From: CAYQMF01 sp964418595
Lineage (GTDB): Bacteria > Planctomycetota > UBA1135 > UBA2386
Assembly: GCA_964418595.1 (NCBI GenBank)
Contig: CAYQMF010000032.1
Location: 1 to 54,103 of the forward strand
Direction of reading: 5' to 3'
Length of the DNA stretch: 54,103 nucleotides
The position numbers and the translations under genes are program-made. Below are positions 15,767-23,105 of the stretch, piece by piece. The notes beneath the pieces were generated by a model, which did no database searches, was not told where the DNA came from, and was given only the letters and a program-made list of their open reading frames with translations. How positions within the stretch are numbered: position 1 is the stretch's first letter; each line of letters starts with the position of its first letter.

Positions 15767-17200
15767 TCACTTCAGCGCGAGCCGCAGGTCGAGCGCCTGC
15801 GTCGTGGTCGCCCCGAAGCGGTTGGCGTTCGTATCGAGCACGAGCGATTGCGCGAACACGCGTCCACCGGCAAGGGCCGGTACGAGCGGGATGGCGAGCC
15901 GGAACGCCCCTCTGCCGCTCATCACACCAAAGAACGACGCATCGATGCTGACGAGCAGGTCGCAGAGCGGAGCGCCGAGCCATCCGAGGTTCTGCGGCAG
16001 CACGAAAACTCCGTAGAGCGTGTTCGATCCGCCGAGCAGGAGCGCGACGGTGGACAGCGGCCGCAGGTTTGCGAGCTCGATGTCGAAGTTCTCGCCGAGC
16101 CACGGCAGCTGGCCCGGCACGGCAGAAAGGCTCGGCGTTCCCGCGCTGCCAGGACACGGGGTGCCGAAGGGGACCGCCGTCGCCGGCGTCGGGTGGAAGT
16201 ACTCCCACGTCTCGTTGAGGCCGACCCGAGACCCATTGGCCCCTGCGGTCCCGCCGAACAGCACCGTGCGTGCGCGCGCCGAGTCGTAGGCCAGCCCGTA
16301 CAGGCGCCGCGGGGACGGTGCGCTCTGCGGCTGGCGGAGCAGCCACGTCGTCCCGTCCCATTCCCATGTGTCGCCGAGCACCGCGCCGGCGGAGCTGAGA
16401 CCGCCGAAGAGCACCACCCGACCGCGCAGCTGGTCGAAGCTGAGCGCATGGTGGTGGCGCCCGGCCGGACTGTTCGCCGGGAAGCGCCGCGTCCAGTTGG
16501 TGCCGTCCCACTCCCAGGTGTCGGCTGGGTAGCTCGACGCGCCATCACGCCCGCCGAACAGCAGCACCCGCTGCCGCTGAGCGTCGTACGCCATCGCCGT
16601 GAGGTAGCGTGGCGATGGACTGGTCGCCGGGCTGCGCTGTGTCCAGTTGGTTCCATCCCAGACCCAGGTGCTGCCCTGGTAGCCGGACGAATTACTGCCA
16701 CCGAACGAGACGATCTCGCCACGCGCGGCGTCGTAGGCCATCGCGTGGAACGCGCGCGCCGGCGGACTGTTCGCGGGACTGCGCTGGATCCAGGTCGTGC
16801 CGTCCCACTCCCAGGTGTCTGCCAAGTAGCCCGACTGATAGGTGATGCCGCCGCAGAGTGTCGTCACCGAGCGCGCAGAATCGAACGCCAACCCGTGCGA
16901 GTTGCGCGGCGGCGGGATGCTCGCCGGTGCTCGCTGCGTCCAGCTCGTCCCGTTCCATTCCCAGGTGTCGGAGAGATCGGCGGAGCCGCTGTCCCCCGCG
17001 AACAACACGGTCACGCCGCGCGTCGAGTCGAACGCCAATCCGGGGCTGTAGCGCGGGGGAGGCGGGGTCTGCGGCACACGCTGGCTCCAGGTCGGCTGCT
17101 GCGTCGTTGCGTTCGGCGCGAGACCTGTGAGCAGCGCGAGCACCGCGAGAGAGCGACATGGGTCGAGGCGGCGGGAGTGGCGGAGCGGGAGAGGATTCAT
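15767..17200 (-). CDS. Secreted Kelch-repeat protein with C-terminal module
   Basis: The 477-residue product has a signal peptide (about 1-34) and six Kelch-type repeats of about 49 residues (about 36-335), each with the order R-x-x-H-x-(L/M)-A-(Y/F)-D, LFGG, DTWEW(D/N)GTxW. These fold as a six-bladed beta-propeller. A C-terminal module of about 130 residues follows, starting FGTPCPGSAGTP and ending with FAQSLVLDTNAN; the same module ends the subtilisin at 36845-38986. No catalytic residues are apparent; binding of carbohydrate or protein at the surface is likely. The ATG at 17200 gives a good signal peptide; an upstream in-frame ATG (17254) would add 18 polar residues. Its leader contains a large nested inverted repeat. 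Confidence 0.9.
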   Translation of the reverse strand: MNPLPLRHSRRLDPCRSLAVLALLTGLAPNATTQQPTWSQRVPQTPPPPRYSPGLAFDSTRGVTVLFAGDSGSADLSDTWEWNGTSWTQRAPASIPPPRNSHGLAFDSARSVTTLCGGITYQSGYLADTWEWDGTTWIQRSPANSPPARAFHAMAYDAARGEIVSFGGSNSSGYQGSTWVWDGTNWTQRSPATSPSPRYLTAMAYDAQRQRVLLFGGRDGASSYPADTWEWDGTNWTRRFPANSPAGRHHHALSFDQLRGRVVLFGGLSSAGAVLGDTWEWDGTTWLLRQPQSAPSPRRLYGLAYDSARARTVLFGGTAGANGSRVGLNETWEYFHPTPATAVPFGTPCPGSAGTPSLSAVPGQLPWLGENFDIELANLRPLSTVALLLGGSNTLYGVFVLPQNLGWLGAPLCDLLVSIDASFFGVMSGRGAFRLAIPLVPALAGGRVFAQSLVLDTNANRFGATTTQALDLRLALK

Positions 17201-17208
17201 GGTCGGTT

Positions 17209-17267
17209 CCGTTTCCAGGTGAGGCTTCGGTGCACCGTCACGCGACGGTGCCATGTCATGGAAACGG
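17209..17267. promoter_or_regulatory. Nested inverted repeat in the Kelch gene leader
   Basis: CCGTTTCCA (17209-17217) pairs perfectly with TGGAAACGG (17259-17267). Between them is a second perfect stem, GCACCGTC (17232-17239) with GACGGTGC (17244-17251), closed by a 4-base loop. The structure ends 8 bases before the minus-strand ATG at 17200. In the transcript the arm GGAAACGG is also the only ribosome-binding-like purine tract, so folding would hide it. The element also lies in the divergent region shared with the sigma factor gene, so a DNA operator is the alternative. Confidence 0.5.
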
Positions 17268-17347
17268 GGGACTTCGTCCGGAGCGGAATCCGGCAACGTG
17301 GGAATCTGCGCGGCCACGCGACCGTGCCCGGATCCGGCGCGACGCGC

Positions 17348-17353
17348 TAGAGT
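17348..17353 (+). promoter_or_regulatory. Putative -10 hexamer TAGAGT
   Basis: TAGAGT ends nine bases before the TTG start of the ECF sigma factor gene at 17363. The TAG also terminates the sigma gene frame on its upstream side, so no earlier start is possible, which supports a very short leader. Confidence 0.4.
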
Positions 17354-17362
17354 GCGGGTGTC

Positions 17363-18070
17363 TTGGCACGTGATGCATCCAGCGCGGCCGGCGACCTCGG
17401 GCTCGGCACGCCGCCAGCAGCGGAGTTCACCCGCACGCGGGACGACCTCGAACGTTGGCGGGCGGGCGACTCGCGCGCGTTCGAGGATCTGTGGCGCCGC
17501 TACCTGCCGGCTCTCGAGATCCTCGTCCGCGGCCGCATCCGCCGGCGTGTCGAGGCGGCACTGCGCGCGCGCATCGATGCCGAACAAGTGGTTCAGGACG
17601 TGGCGCTCACGGTGTTCGGCAAGCTGAGCGGCTTCGACTATCGCGGCCCGGGCTCCCTCCTCGCGTGGATGTCCGCCATCGCCGAACGGACGCTTTCCGA
17701 TTGGCTCGATTACTGGCGCGCGGGGAAGCGGCATCCAAGCCAGGAGCTCGTGGTGCGCCCTGGAACCAGCGTGGGCGAGACCTCACACGGAACCGGGCCG
17801 TTCCCGGCGGACCCCGAGACCGGGCCGGTCACCTCGCTCGCCGCACGCGAAAGCCGCCGGCGGTTGGCAGCAGCCATGGCCACGCTCTCCGAACGCGAAC
17901 ATGTGATCGTGCTGTGGCGCTTCTTCGGTGGTGCGTCGTGGGATGAAATCGCGGCGCACCTTGGTGCGTCGAGCGCGGATGCGGTGCGCAAGGAGTGCTG
18001 CCTCCGAGTGTTGCCCGGTCTCGCGGTGGCCCTCAGCGCGGCGAAGGGCGCGCCGGACTCCGAGCCATAG
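17363..18070 (+). CDS. ECF-type RNA polymerase sigma factor
   Basis: The 235-residue protein has region sigma2 (about 30-115: FEDLWRRYLPALEILVR, AEQVVQDVALTVFGKL, LLAWMSAIAERTLSDWL) and region sigma4 (about 165-220: LSEREHVIVLWRFFGG, SWDEIAAHLGAS as helix-turn-helix). The linker between them is long and Gly/Pro rich. ECF factors direct RNA polymerase to a small regulon after release from a regulator; no anti-sigma gene is adjacent. In planctomycetes related factors are commonly encoded near Ser/Thr kinases, and one lies two genes away here on the other strand. The start must be the TTG at 17363 or an internal codon, since an in-frame TAG lies at 17348 and no ATG or GTG occurs between. Confidence 0.88.
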   Translation: MARDASSAAGDLGLGTPPAAEFTRTRDDLERWRAGDSRAFEDLWRRYLPALEILVRGRIRRRVEAALRARIDAEQVVQDVALTVFGKLSGFDYRGPGSLLAWMSAIAERTLSDWLDYWRAGKRHPSQELVVRPGTSVGETSHGTGPFPADPETGPVTSLAARESRRRLAAAMATLSEREHVIVLWRFFGGASWDEIAAHLGASSADAVRKECCLRVLPGLAVALSAAKGAPDSEP

Positions 18071-18204
18071 CCAGAACAGGCGCGCGACCAGGAGAACCAG
18101 ACTCAGCGAGCGACGGTCGTCGAACTGCTCCGGTTGCCCAGGCTTCCCCACTCAAGATCCGCGCTGGCGGCGTCGTCGGGCGCGGGAGTCAATGGGGTTT
18201 CCGT

Positions 18205-20061
18205 CTACTTGTCCGAAACCGTCCATCCGTGGCCGTCACAGGTGAAGCACGGTCTACGGCCCGAGCCGGCAACGCACCCGAGGCACATCCCGCCATCCGC
18301 ACGCCGGCCGCTCCCGGAACAGCCCTGGCAGGTGACCAGCCCCGCACCGCCGCAGGCCGGACAAGACGCGATCGCGCCGAGCTGGTCCAGCGCGTGGTAG
18401 GCGCGGTCCGCGGCGCTGGTGCGCTGGTGGACGATGCGCGCGAGGTCGGCGATCGCCTCCCGCCGCGAGCCCTTGCTCTGCCAGGCCAGGCCGCGCTCGA
18501 GGTACGCCTCTGCCTGCCGGCCGTCGATCTGCAGGCTGCGCGAGAGATCGAGGATGGCGCCGTCGAGGTCCTGCATCCGTGCTCGGGTCCGCCCGCGCCG
18601 GAAGTAGCTGTAGGCATCGACGGCGTCGAGCCGGATCGCCGACGTCAGCGCGGCGACCGCGCCGTCCGGGTTCCCCGTGTCGTCGCGGGCGCACCCGAGC
18701 CACGCGTGGAATAGCCAGGTTCTGGGGTCGGCGTCGACGGCGCGCTGGAACTCCGCGACGGCGTCGGGATGCGCGCCCTTGGCATGGAGCGTCCGTCCGA
18801 GTTCGAGGTGCGCCAGCGGCAAGGGATCATCCACCTGCGCGGCAGCGCGCAACTCGGTCAGCGCCGCGTCGTGGTTGCCTTGTTCGCGCAGCGCCTCTGC
18901 CAGCCGGATTCGCGCCAGGCCGAAGCCCGGGCCGACGGCAATCGCGCGCTGGAAGTGCTCGATCGCGCGCCCGAGGTCCTTCTCGCGCCGGAACAGGTTG
19001 CCGAGGAAGAACCAGGCGGCGGCGTTGCGCGGGTCCGCCTGCGCCCAGGCGCCGACGATCGTCCGCGTGGTCTCGGCCGGTTCGAGCGGGACCGGCGTCG
19101 CGACTTCACGCAGCGAAGGATCGATCCGCACGGCGGTCGTGATCGCCGCGATCGCCGCGGCCGAATCGCCCTGGCGCGCCTGCGCGAAGGCCCAAACTGC
19201 CAGCGCCCAGCCGCTCGGCGGCGCGATCTCGATCGCCCGAGCGCAGCTCTCGCGGGCACGTTCCGGTTCGCCCATGCGATCGAGCACGGCGCCGAGGATG
19301 ACGTGGAGCCGTGCGCAACGCGGCATGGCGAGTGCGGCTCGCTCATAGGCAGCTCTCGCGGGCGCGTGCGCCCCCGCCGCTCGATGCATCTCGGCGATGT
19401 TCCAATGCGCGGGACCGAAGTCCGGCTTCGCTGCCACGATCGCGCGGTAGTCCGCCAAGGCCTGCGGCTTGCGCCCAGCAGCGAATCTGGCATTGGCGCG
19501 CAGGAAGCGCGCGAGGTGATCCGCCGGTTCGGCCGCCAGTCGCTTCGAGTACCTAGCCTCGGCGGCGTCGTGGTCCGCGGCGTCCGTGGTTCGGCCACGC
19601 CAGAGGAGGCGACTCGCCTCGGTGGGGTCCCGCTCCACCACCTGCGCAAGCACGGCGCCGGCCGCGTCGAGGTCACCGACTTCGTACTCGGCGAGGCACA
19701 ACCAACGCCCGAACTCGACGCGATCCGCGGTCAGCCCGATCGCCGCCCGCAGATCCTCGATGGCGCCGCGGATGTTCCCGGCTTGGTAGCGACAGTAGCC
19801 GCGATGGCCGCTGGCCAGCGGATGACGCGGGTCCGCTTGGAGGCAGTCGCCGAAGGCGTCCTCGGCTGCGCCCCAGTCACCCTCCGCTTCGCGCATCATG
19901 CCCCGGGTGAAGCAGTCCTCGGCTCGCAGCAGGTCGGCGACTTGGCCGCGTTGCGCGGACCCCGACGCGCCGGCCTGCAGCGCGGGAAGCGGATCGCGCT
20001 CGCTGCCGCACGCGCCCAGCCCCAGCAAGACGAACGCCAAGATTCCGCCGCCGCCAGACAT
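18205..20061 (-). CDS. TPR lipoprotein with C-terminal CxxC zinc-finger-like tail
   Basis: The 618-residue product begins with a lipoprotein signal (lipobox LGAC, Cys18). From about residue 45 to 560 it is a run of some thirteen TPR-type helical pairs (AEDAFGDCLQADPRHPLA, FLGNLFRREKDLGRAIEHF and similar), a protein-interaction scaffold. The last 52 residues hold four CxxC motifs (CPAC, CQGC, CLGC, CFTC), most followed by Gly-x-Gly as in the DnaJ zinc-binding domain. Four CxxC pairs would bind two zinc ions. A DnaJ-like Cys-rich tail on an exported lipoprotein is unusual. The ATG at 20061 lies two bases after the stop of the ankyrin gene, so the two are co-transcribed and probably act together. 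Confidence 0.85.
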   Translation of the reverse strand: MSGGGGILAFVLLGLGACGSERDPLPALQAGASGSAQRGQVADLLRAEDCFTRGMMREAEGDWGAAEDAFGDCLQADPRHPLASGHRGYCRYQAGNIRGAIEDLRAAIGLTADRVEFGRWLCLAEYEVGDLDAAGAVLAQVVERDPTEASRLLWRGRTTDAADHDAAEARYSKRLAAEPADHLARFLRANARFAAGRKPQALADYRAIVAAKPDFGPAHWNIAEMHRAAGAHAPARAAYERAALAMPRCARLHVILGAVLDRMGEPERARESCARAIEIAPPSGWALAVWAFAQARQGDSAAAIAAITTAVRIDPSLREVATPVPLEPAETTRTIVGAWAQADPRNAAAWFFLGNLFRREKDLGRAIEHFQRAIAVGPGFGLARIRLAEALREQGNHDAALTELRAAAQVDDPLPLAHLELGRTLHAKGAHPDAVAEFQRAVDADPRTWLFHAWLGCARDDTGNPDGAVAALTSAIRLDAVDAYSYFRRGRTRARMQDLDGAILDLSRSLQIDGRQAEAYLERGLAWQSKGSRREAIADLARIVHQRTSAADRAYHALDQLGAIASCPACGGAGLVTCQGCSGSGRRADGGMCLGCVAGSGRRPCFTCDGHGWTVSDK

Positions 20062-20063
20062 CG

Positions 20064-22829
20064 CTAGAGATCCGAGTGCTTCTTGGCGCCGCGGCGCCGG
20101 AGCAGGTCTGCGGACGCCAGGTCGCAGTTGGCGAGCGCGCAGTCGAGGGGCGTCTGGTCGTTGCCGGTCAGGTTCACCGCGAGGACGTCGGCGAACTGTG
20201 GTGACAGCAGATGCTGGATCACGCGCGATGCTCGCTCCTGCACCGCGACGCAAAGGACCGACGCTCCTGATCCGGTGCCCGCGTTGCAGTCCGCGAAGCC
20301 TTCCTGGATGAGGAGCTGCACCATGGCGGTGGCATCGGCGGCGGCGGCAACGTGAAGGGGACGCCAGCCGCGCGCGTCCTCGACCTCCACGTTCACGCCT
20401 GCGCCGTGCGCCAGCAGGAGACGTGCCGGCGCAGTGGCGTCGGCCCGCGCCGCGAGGTGCAGGGGAGCCAGCCCGTCCTTGGCCTGCGCCTGGCCGCGCG
20501 CGCCGCGCGCGAGGAGGAAACCCGCGACCGCGGGGTCCTCTTGCGCGCACGCGAAGTGCAGCGGTCGGTACCCCTCACCGTCCTGGGCCTCGATGTCGAT
20601 GCCGGCCTCCACGAGCTGACGGACGACCTCGAAGTGAGCGGCCGCGGCGGCGAGGTGGACCGGCTCCCGCTGCTCGCCGTCGATGGCGCGTAGGTCGGCC
20701 TGTCGGGTGATCAGGTCGGCAACGAGGTCGGTGTGCCCGGCGTGGGCAGCGACGTGCAGGATGGTCCTGCCCGCGGCGTCGCGCGCTGCGACTTCTGCGC
20801 CGCGCGCGAGGAGCCAAACGAACATCGCGTGGCTGCCCTGGTGTGCCGCGTGGTGGAGGAGACTGGCGCCTCGTCCATCCCTGGCCGCGAGGTCCGCGGG
20901 CGCGGGCTCAAGCGCCTGGAGAGAATCCAGCCGACCGGCCTGCACGGCGAGGTGCGCGGGGGTCAAGCCCACGCTTCGACTTCCGCTCTCGCCGGCGAGC
21001 GCGTCCGCACTCGACACCGCGGCATGCCGGTCCGCACCGCGCGCCAGCAGTCCGGCGACGAGCGCCGCATCGCCGAAGACGCAAGCGTAGTGGAGAGGCC
21101 GCAGGCCGAAGCGATCGCGCGCTTCCACGGTCTCGGCGGCGGATCCTGGATCGAGCCCCGCCAGGAGCTGGTTGACCAGCTCCCGGTGGCCGGCGGCGAT
21201 CGCCAGGTGCAGCGGCGTGACCATCCGATCCGCGGGCGAGGCCGGGCTGCCCGGCCCCTGCGGATTGCCGGGATCCTCGACTCCCGTGCGCAACGGACGC
21301 CCTGACCAGGGCGTGGCCCGCGCGGCACTCGGACTCCCCAGCGCCGTGCCGACTGTCGCTGGCAGCATCTGCAGGAAGCGCGTTCGCCCGGCCCATGCCG
21401 CGTGATGGACCAGATGCCAACCCGCACCGTCGCGCGCGCTGAGCAGGCCGGGGATCACGCCGATCCCGCCCGCATCCTCCATGCGGGCGGCGGTGAGGAT
21501 CCTGGCGGTCGCCTCCGCATCGCCTTCCGCTGCCGCGCGATGCAGAGCCGTCACGCCCGCGTGCCGCGCCGGGTCGAGGGACCGGCGCCACTCGATCAGC
21601 TCTCGCGCGCCCGCGGTTGCCCGCGCGGCGTCGGTCTCGATCGCCCGCGCCGACGTCGACGGCTCCGCCGCCGCGGCGGTGGTCACGAAGCTCCAGCGGT
21701 GCGCGAACGCGTAGCCGCTGCCGACGCGGTTCGTCGCGCCGACGCGTACCTCGTACCGCCGCTCGGGCCGCAGTGGGTTCAAGGGTCGGAAACGCGCCAC
21801 GTTCAGTCCCCTCAGGGTGGACGGCGTCACAGGTGAACCGGTTTCGACGCCGATCTCGCGGGTTCCACTCAGTCCCGCCGATGCGCGGCCTTCCACCGCC
21901 TCGGTCGGCCCGATCGGAAACACCTCGAGCGACCAGTAGCGCGGGTCCTGGAAGCCCAAGGTCGTGACGACTTCGATCGCGGCATCCAACGGCACGTCTG
22001 TGGCACCGGGCGGCGGGTGCAGTGACTTGACGAAGGGATTGAAGTCCGCCTCCACGACCGGCAGGCCGGCGTGGGTCTTGAAGTGGTACGCGAGGTGCTT
22101 GCGCCCGCGCGCCTCGAGCCAGCGCGCCACGTGCGGCCACGCGCGCGACGCCTCGAACGAGCCTCCCCTGCGTGCCTCGGCGAAACCACCGGCGAGTTCT
22201 GCCAGCAGATACCCCGACACCGCCGGCGCGAAGCGTTCCTCCCACACCGGCTGGTCGGCGGCGATGGCGGCGGCCAGCGATTGGAGGCTCGACCACAGGG
22301 CCCGCGCAGCGCGCTCGGATGCGAGTACGCCTTGCTCTCCTGCCTCTTCGGCGGTGGCGAGGGTCTGACGCAACTGGTTCTCGGCCAGCAGGAACGGTGC
22401 TTCGTTCCTGCAGTCCGCCGGGGCGGGGCGCAGAGCCAGGAACTGCTGGTGTGCCCCAAGCAGGTGCTGGGTGGCCGCCTCGTGGTCGCCGCGCGCCAGC
22501 GCTGCCTTGCCCTGCGCCAGCAGGTCACGGTGGGCGCCGAGGTGCCGGCGGGCATCGGTCCATTGCCGGTACCCCTGTTGGAAGGTCCGCCGTTCCTGCG
22601 CCGTGAGAGAACGGAGGTAGCCGGCCTTGTCCCGCTCCGAAAGGCGCTCGTACTGCTCGTAGCCCGTGCCCTGCTGTTCTGCCTGCGTGTCAGGCGACGA
22701 CTCGGCGGGCAATGCCACAGTCGCGAAACCCAGACACAAGCCGGTCCACACGAGGCCGCGCCACACCCGCGGTGCGAGCCAAGGACACACCGCACCCGGC
22801 GAGACCACACCACGCCTGACAGGCAGCAT
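20064..22829 (-). CDS. Exported ankyrin-repeat protein
   Basis: The 921-residue protein has an N-terminal export signal (hydrophobic stretch about 23-42, VALPAES), a helical domain (about 55-230), an Ig-like domain beginning SLHPPPGATDVPLDAAIEVV (about 265-390), and then about twelve ankyrin repeats (about 415-910) with the DxxGxxPLHxAAxxGxxxxVxxLLxxGAD pattern. Ankyrin repeats mediate protein binding. The start was set at the ATG at 22829 because a GGAGG sits exactly six bases upstream; another ATG at 22835 directly abuts the GGAGG and is a less likely start. It is followed two bases later by the TPR lipoprotein gene, forming an operon of two repeat proteins. Confidence 0.85.
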   Translation of the reverse strand: MLPVRRGVVSPGAVCPWLAPRVWRGLVWTGLCLGFATVALPAESSPDTQAEQQGTGYEQYERLSERDKAGYLRSLTAQERRTFQQGYRQWTDARRHLGAHRDLLAQGKAALARGDHEAATQHLLGAHQQFLALRPAPADCRNEAPFLLAENQLRQTLATAEEAGEQGVLASERAARALWSSLQSLAAAIAADQPVWEERFAPAVSGYLLAELAGGFAEARRGGSFEASRAWPHVARWLEARGRKHLAYHFKTHAGLPVVEADFNPFVKSLHPPPGATDVPLDAAIEVVTTLGFQDPRYWSLEVFPIGPTEAVEGRASAGLSGTREIGVETGSPVTPSTLRGLNVARFRPLNPLRPERRYEVRVGATNRVGSGYAFAHRWSFVTTAAAAEPSTSARAIETDAARATAGARELIEWRRSLDPARHAGVTALHRAAAEGDAEATARILTAARMEDAGGIGVIPGLLSARDGAGWHLVHHAAWAGRTRFLQMLPATVGTALGSPSAARATPWSGRPLRTGVEDPGNPQGPGSPASPADRMVTPLHLAIAAGHRELVNQLLAGLDPGSAAETVEARDRFGLRPLHYACVFGDAALVAGLLARGADRHAAVSSADALAGESGSRSVGLTPAHLAVQAGRLDSLQALEPAPADLAARDGRGASLLHHAAHQGSHAMFVWLLARGAEVAARDAAGRTILHVAAHAGHTDLVADLITRQADLRAIDGEQREPVHLAAAAAHFEVVRQLVEAGIDIEAQDGEGYRPLHFACAQEDPAVAGFLLARGARGQAQAKDGLAPLHLAARADATAPARLLLAHGAGVNVEVEDARGWRPLHVAAAADATAMVQLLIQEGFADCNAGTGSGASVLCVAVQERASRVIQHLLSPQFADVLAVNLTGNDQTPLDCALANCDLASADLLRRRGAKKHSDL

Positions 22830-22927
22830 CGTCATCCTCCGCCTTCGGGAAACGCGGACCGCGTGTCCGCAAGAGTCGATCAACGCGCCGCATTCTCCGC
22901 TCCGGAGCGAGTGCGGCAAGTCCCGGA

Positions 22928-22950
22928 TTCCAGGCGAACGCCGCCTGGAA
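22928..22950. promoter_or_regulatory. 9-bp inverted repeat between divergent genes
   Basis: TTCCAGGCG (22928-22936) and CGCCTGGAA (22942-22950) form a perfect inverted repeat with a 5-base spacer in the roughly 276-bp gap between the ankyrin and beta-lactamase-like genes. A smaller one, GCGGAC-N5-GTCCGC, lies at 22854-22870. The rest of the gap shows nothing else. It could be an operator serving both genes. Confidence 0.4.
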
Positions 22951-23092
22951 CAGGGCATCGTGTGGAAGCCACGGGGTAGGTCCCCTGTGGCCAGCGACGT
23001 CGGGATGGTTGCACCGATGTCCCGGGCGCGGGAACCGCGGTGGTGAGTGGTTCACCGTCTCCGTTCCCCTCACGACTCATCGGCCCTCGGCG

Positions 23093-23098
23093 TATGGT
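23093..23098 (+). promoter_or_regulatory. Putative -10 hexamer TATGGT
   Basis: TATGGT ends seven bases before the ATG at 23106 of the beta-lactamase-like gene, so transcription could start at or next to the start codon. The ATG inside this hexamer (23094) is an alternative, weaker start for the same frame. Confidence 0.35.
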
Positions 23099-23105
23099 GC
23101 GCGCC

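Noticed and set aside
22898..22909. Palindrome CGCTCCGGAGCG as an operator
   Set aside because: A 12-bp GC-only palindrome is easily expected by chance at this base composition and has no flanking signal; the 9-bp repeat nearby at 22928-22950 is the stronger candidate.
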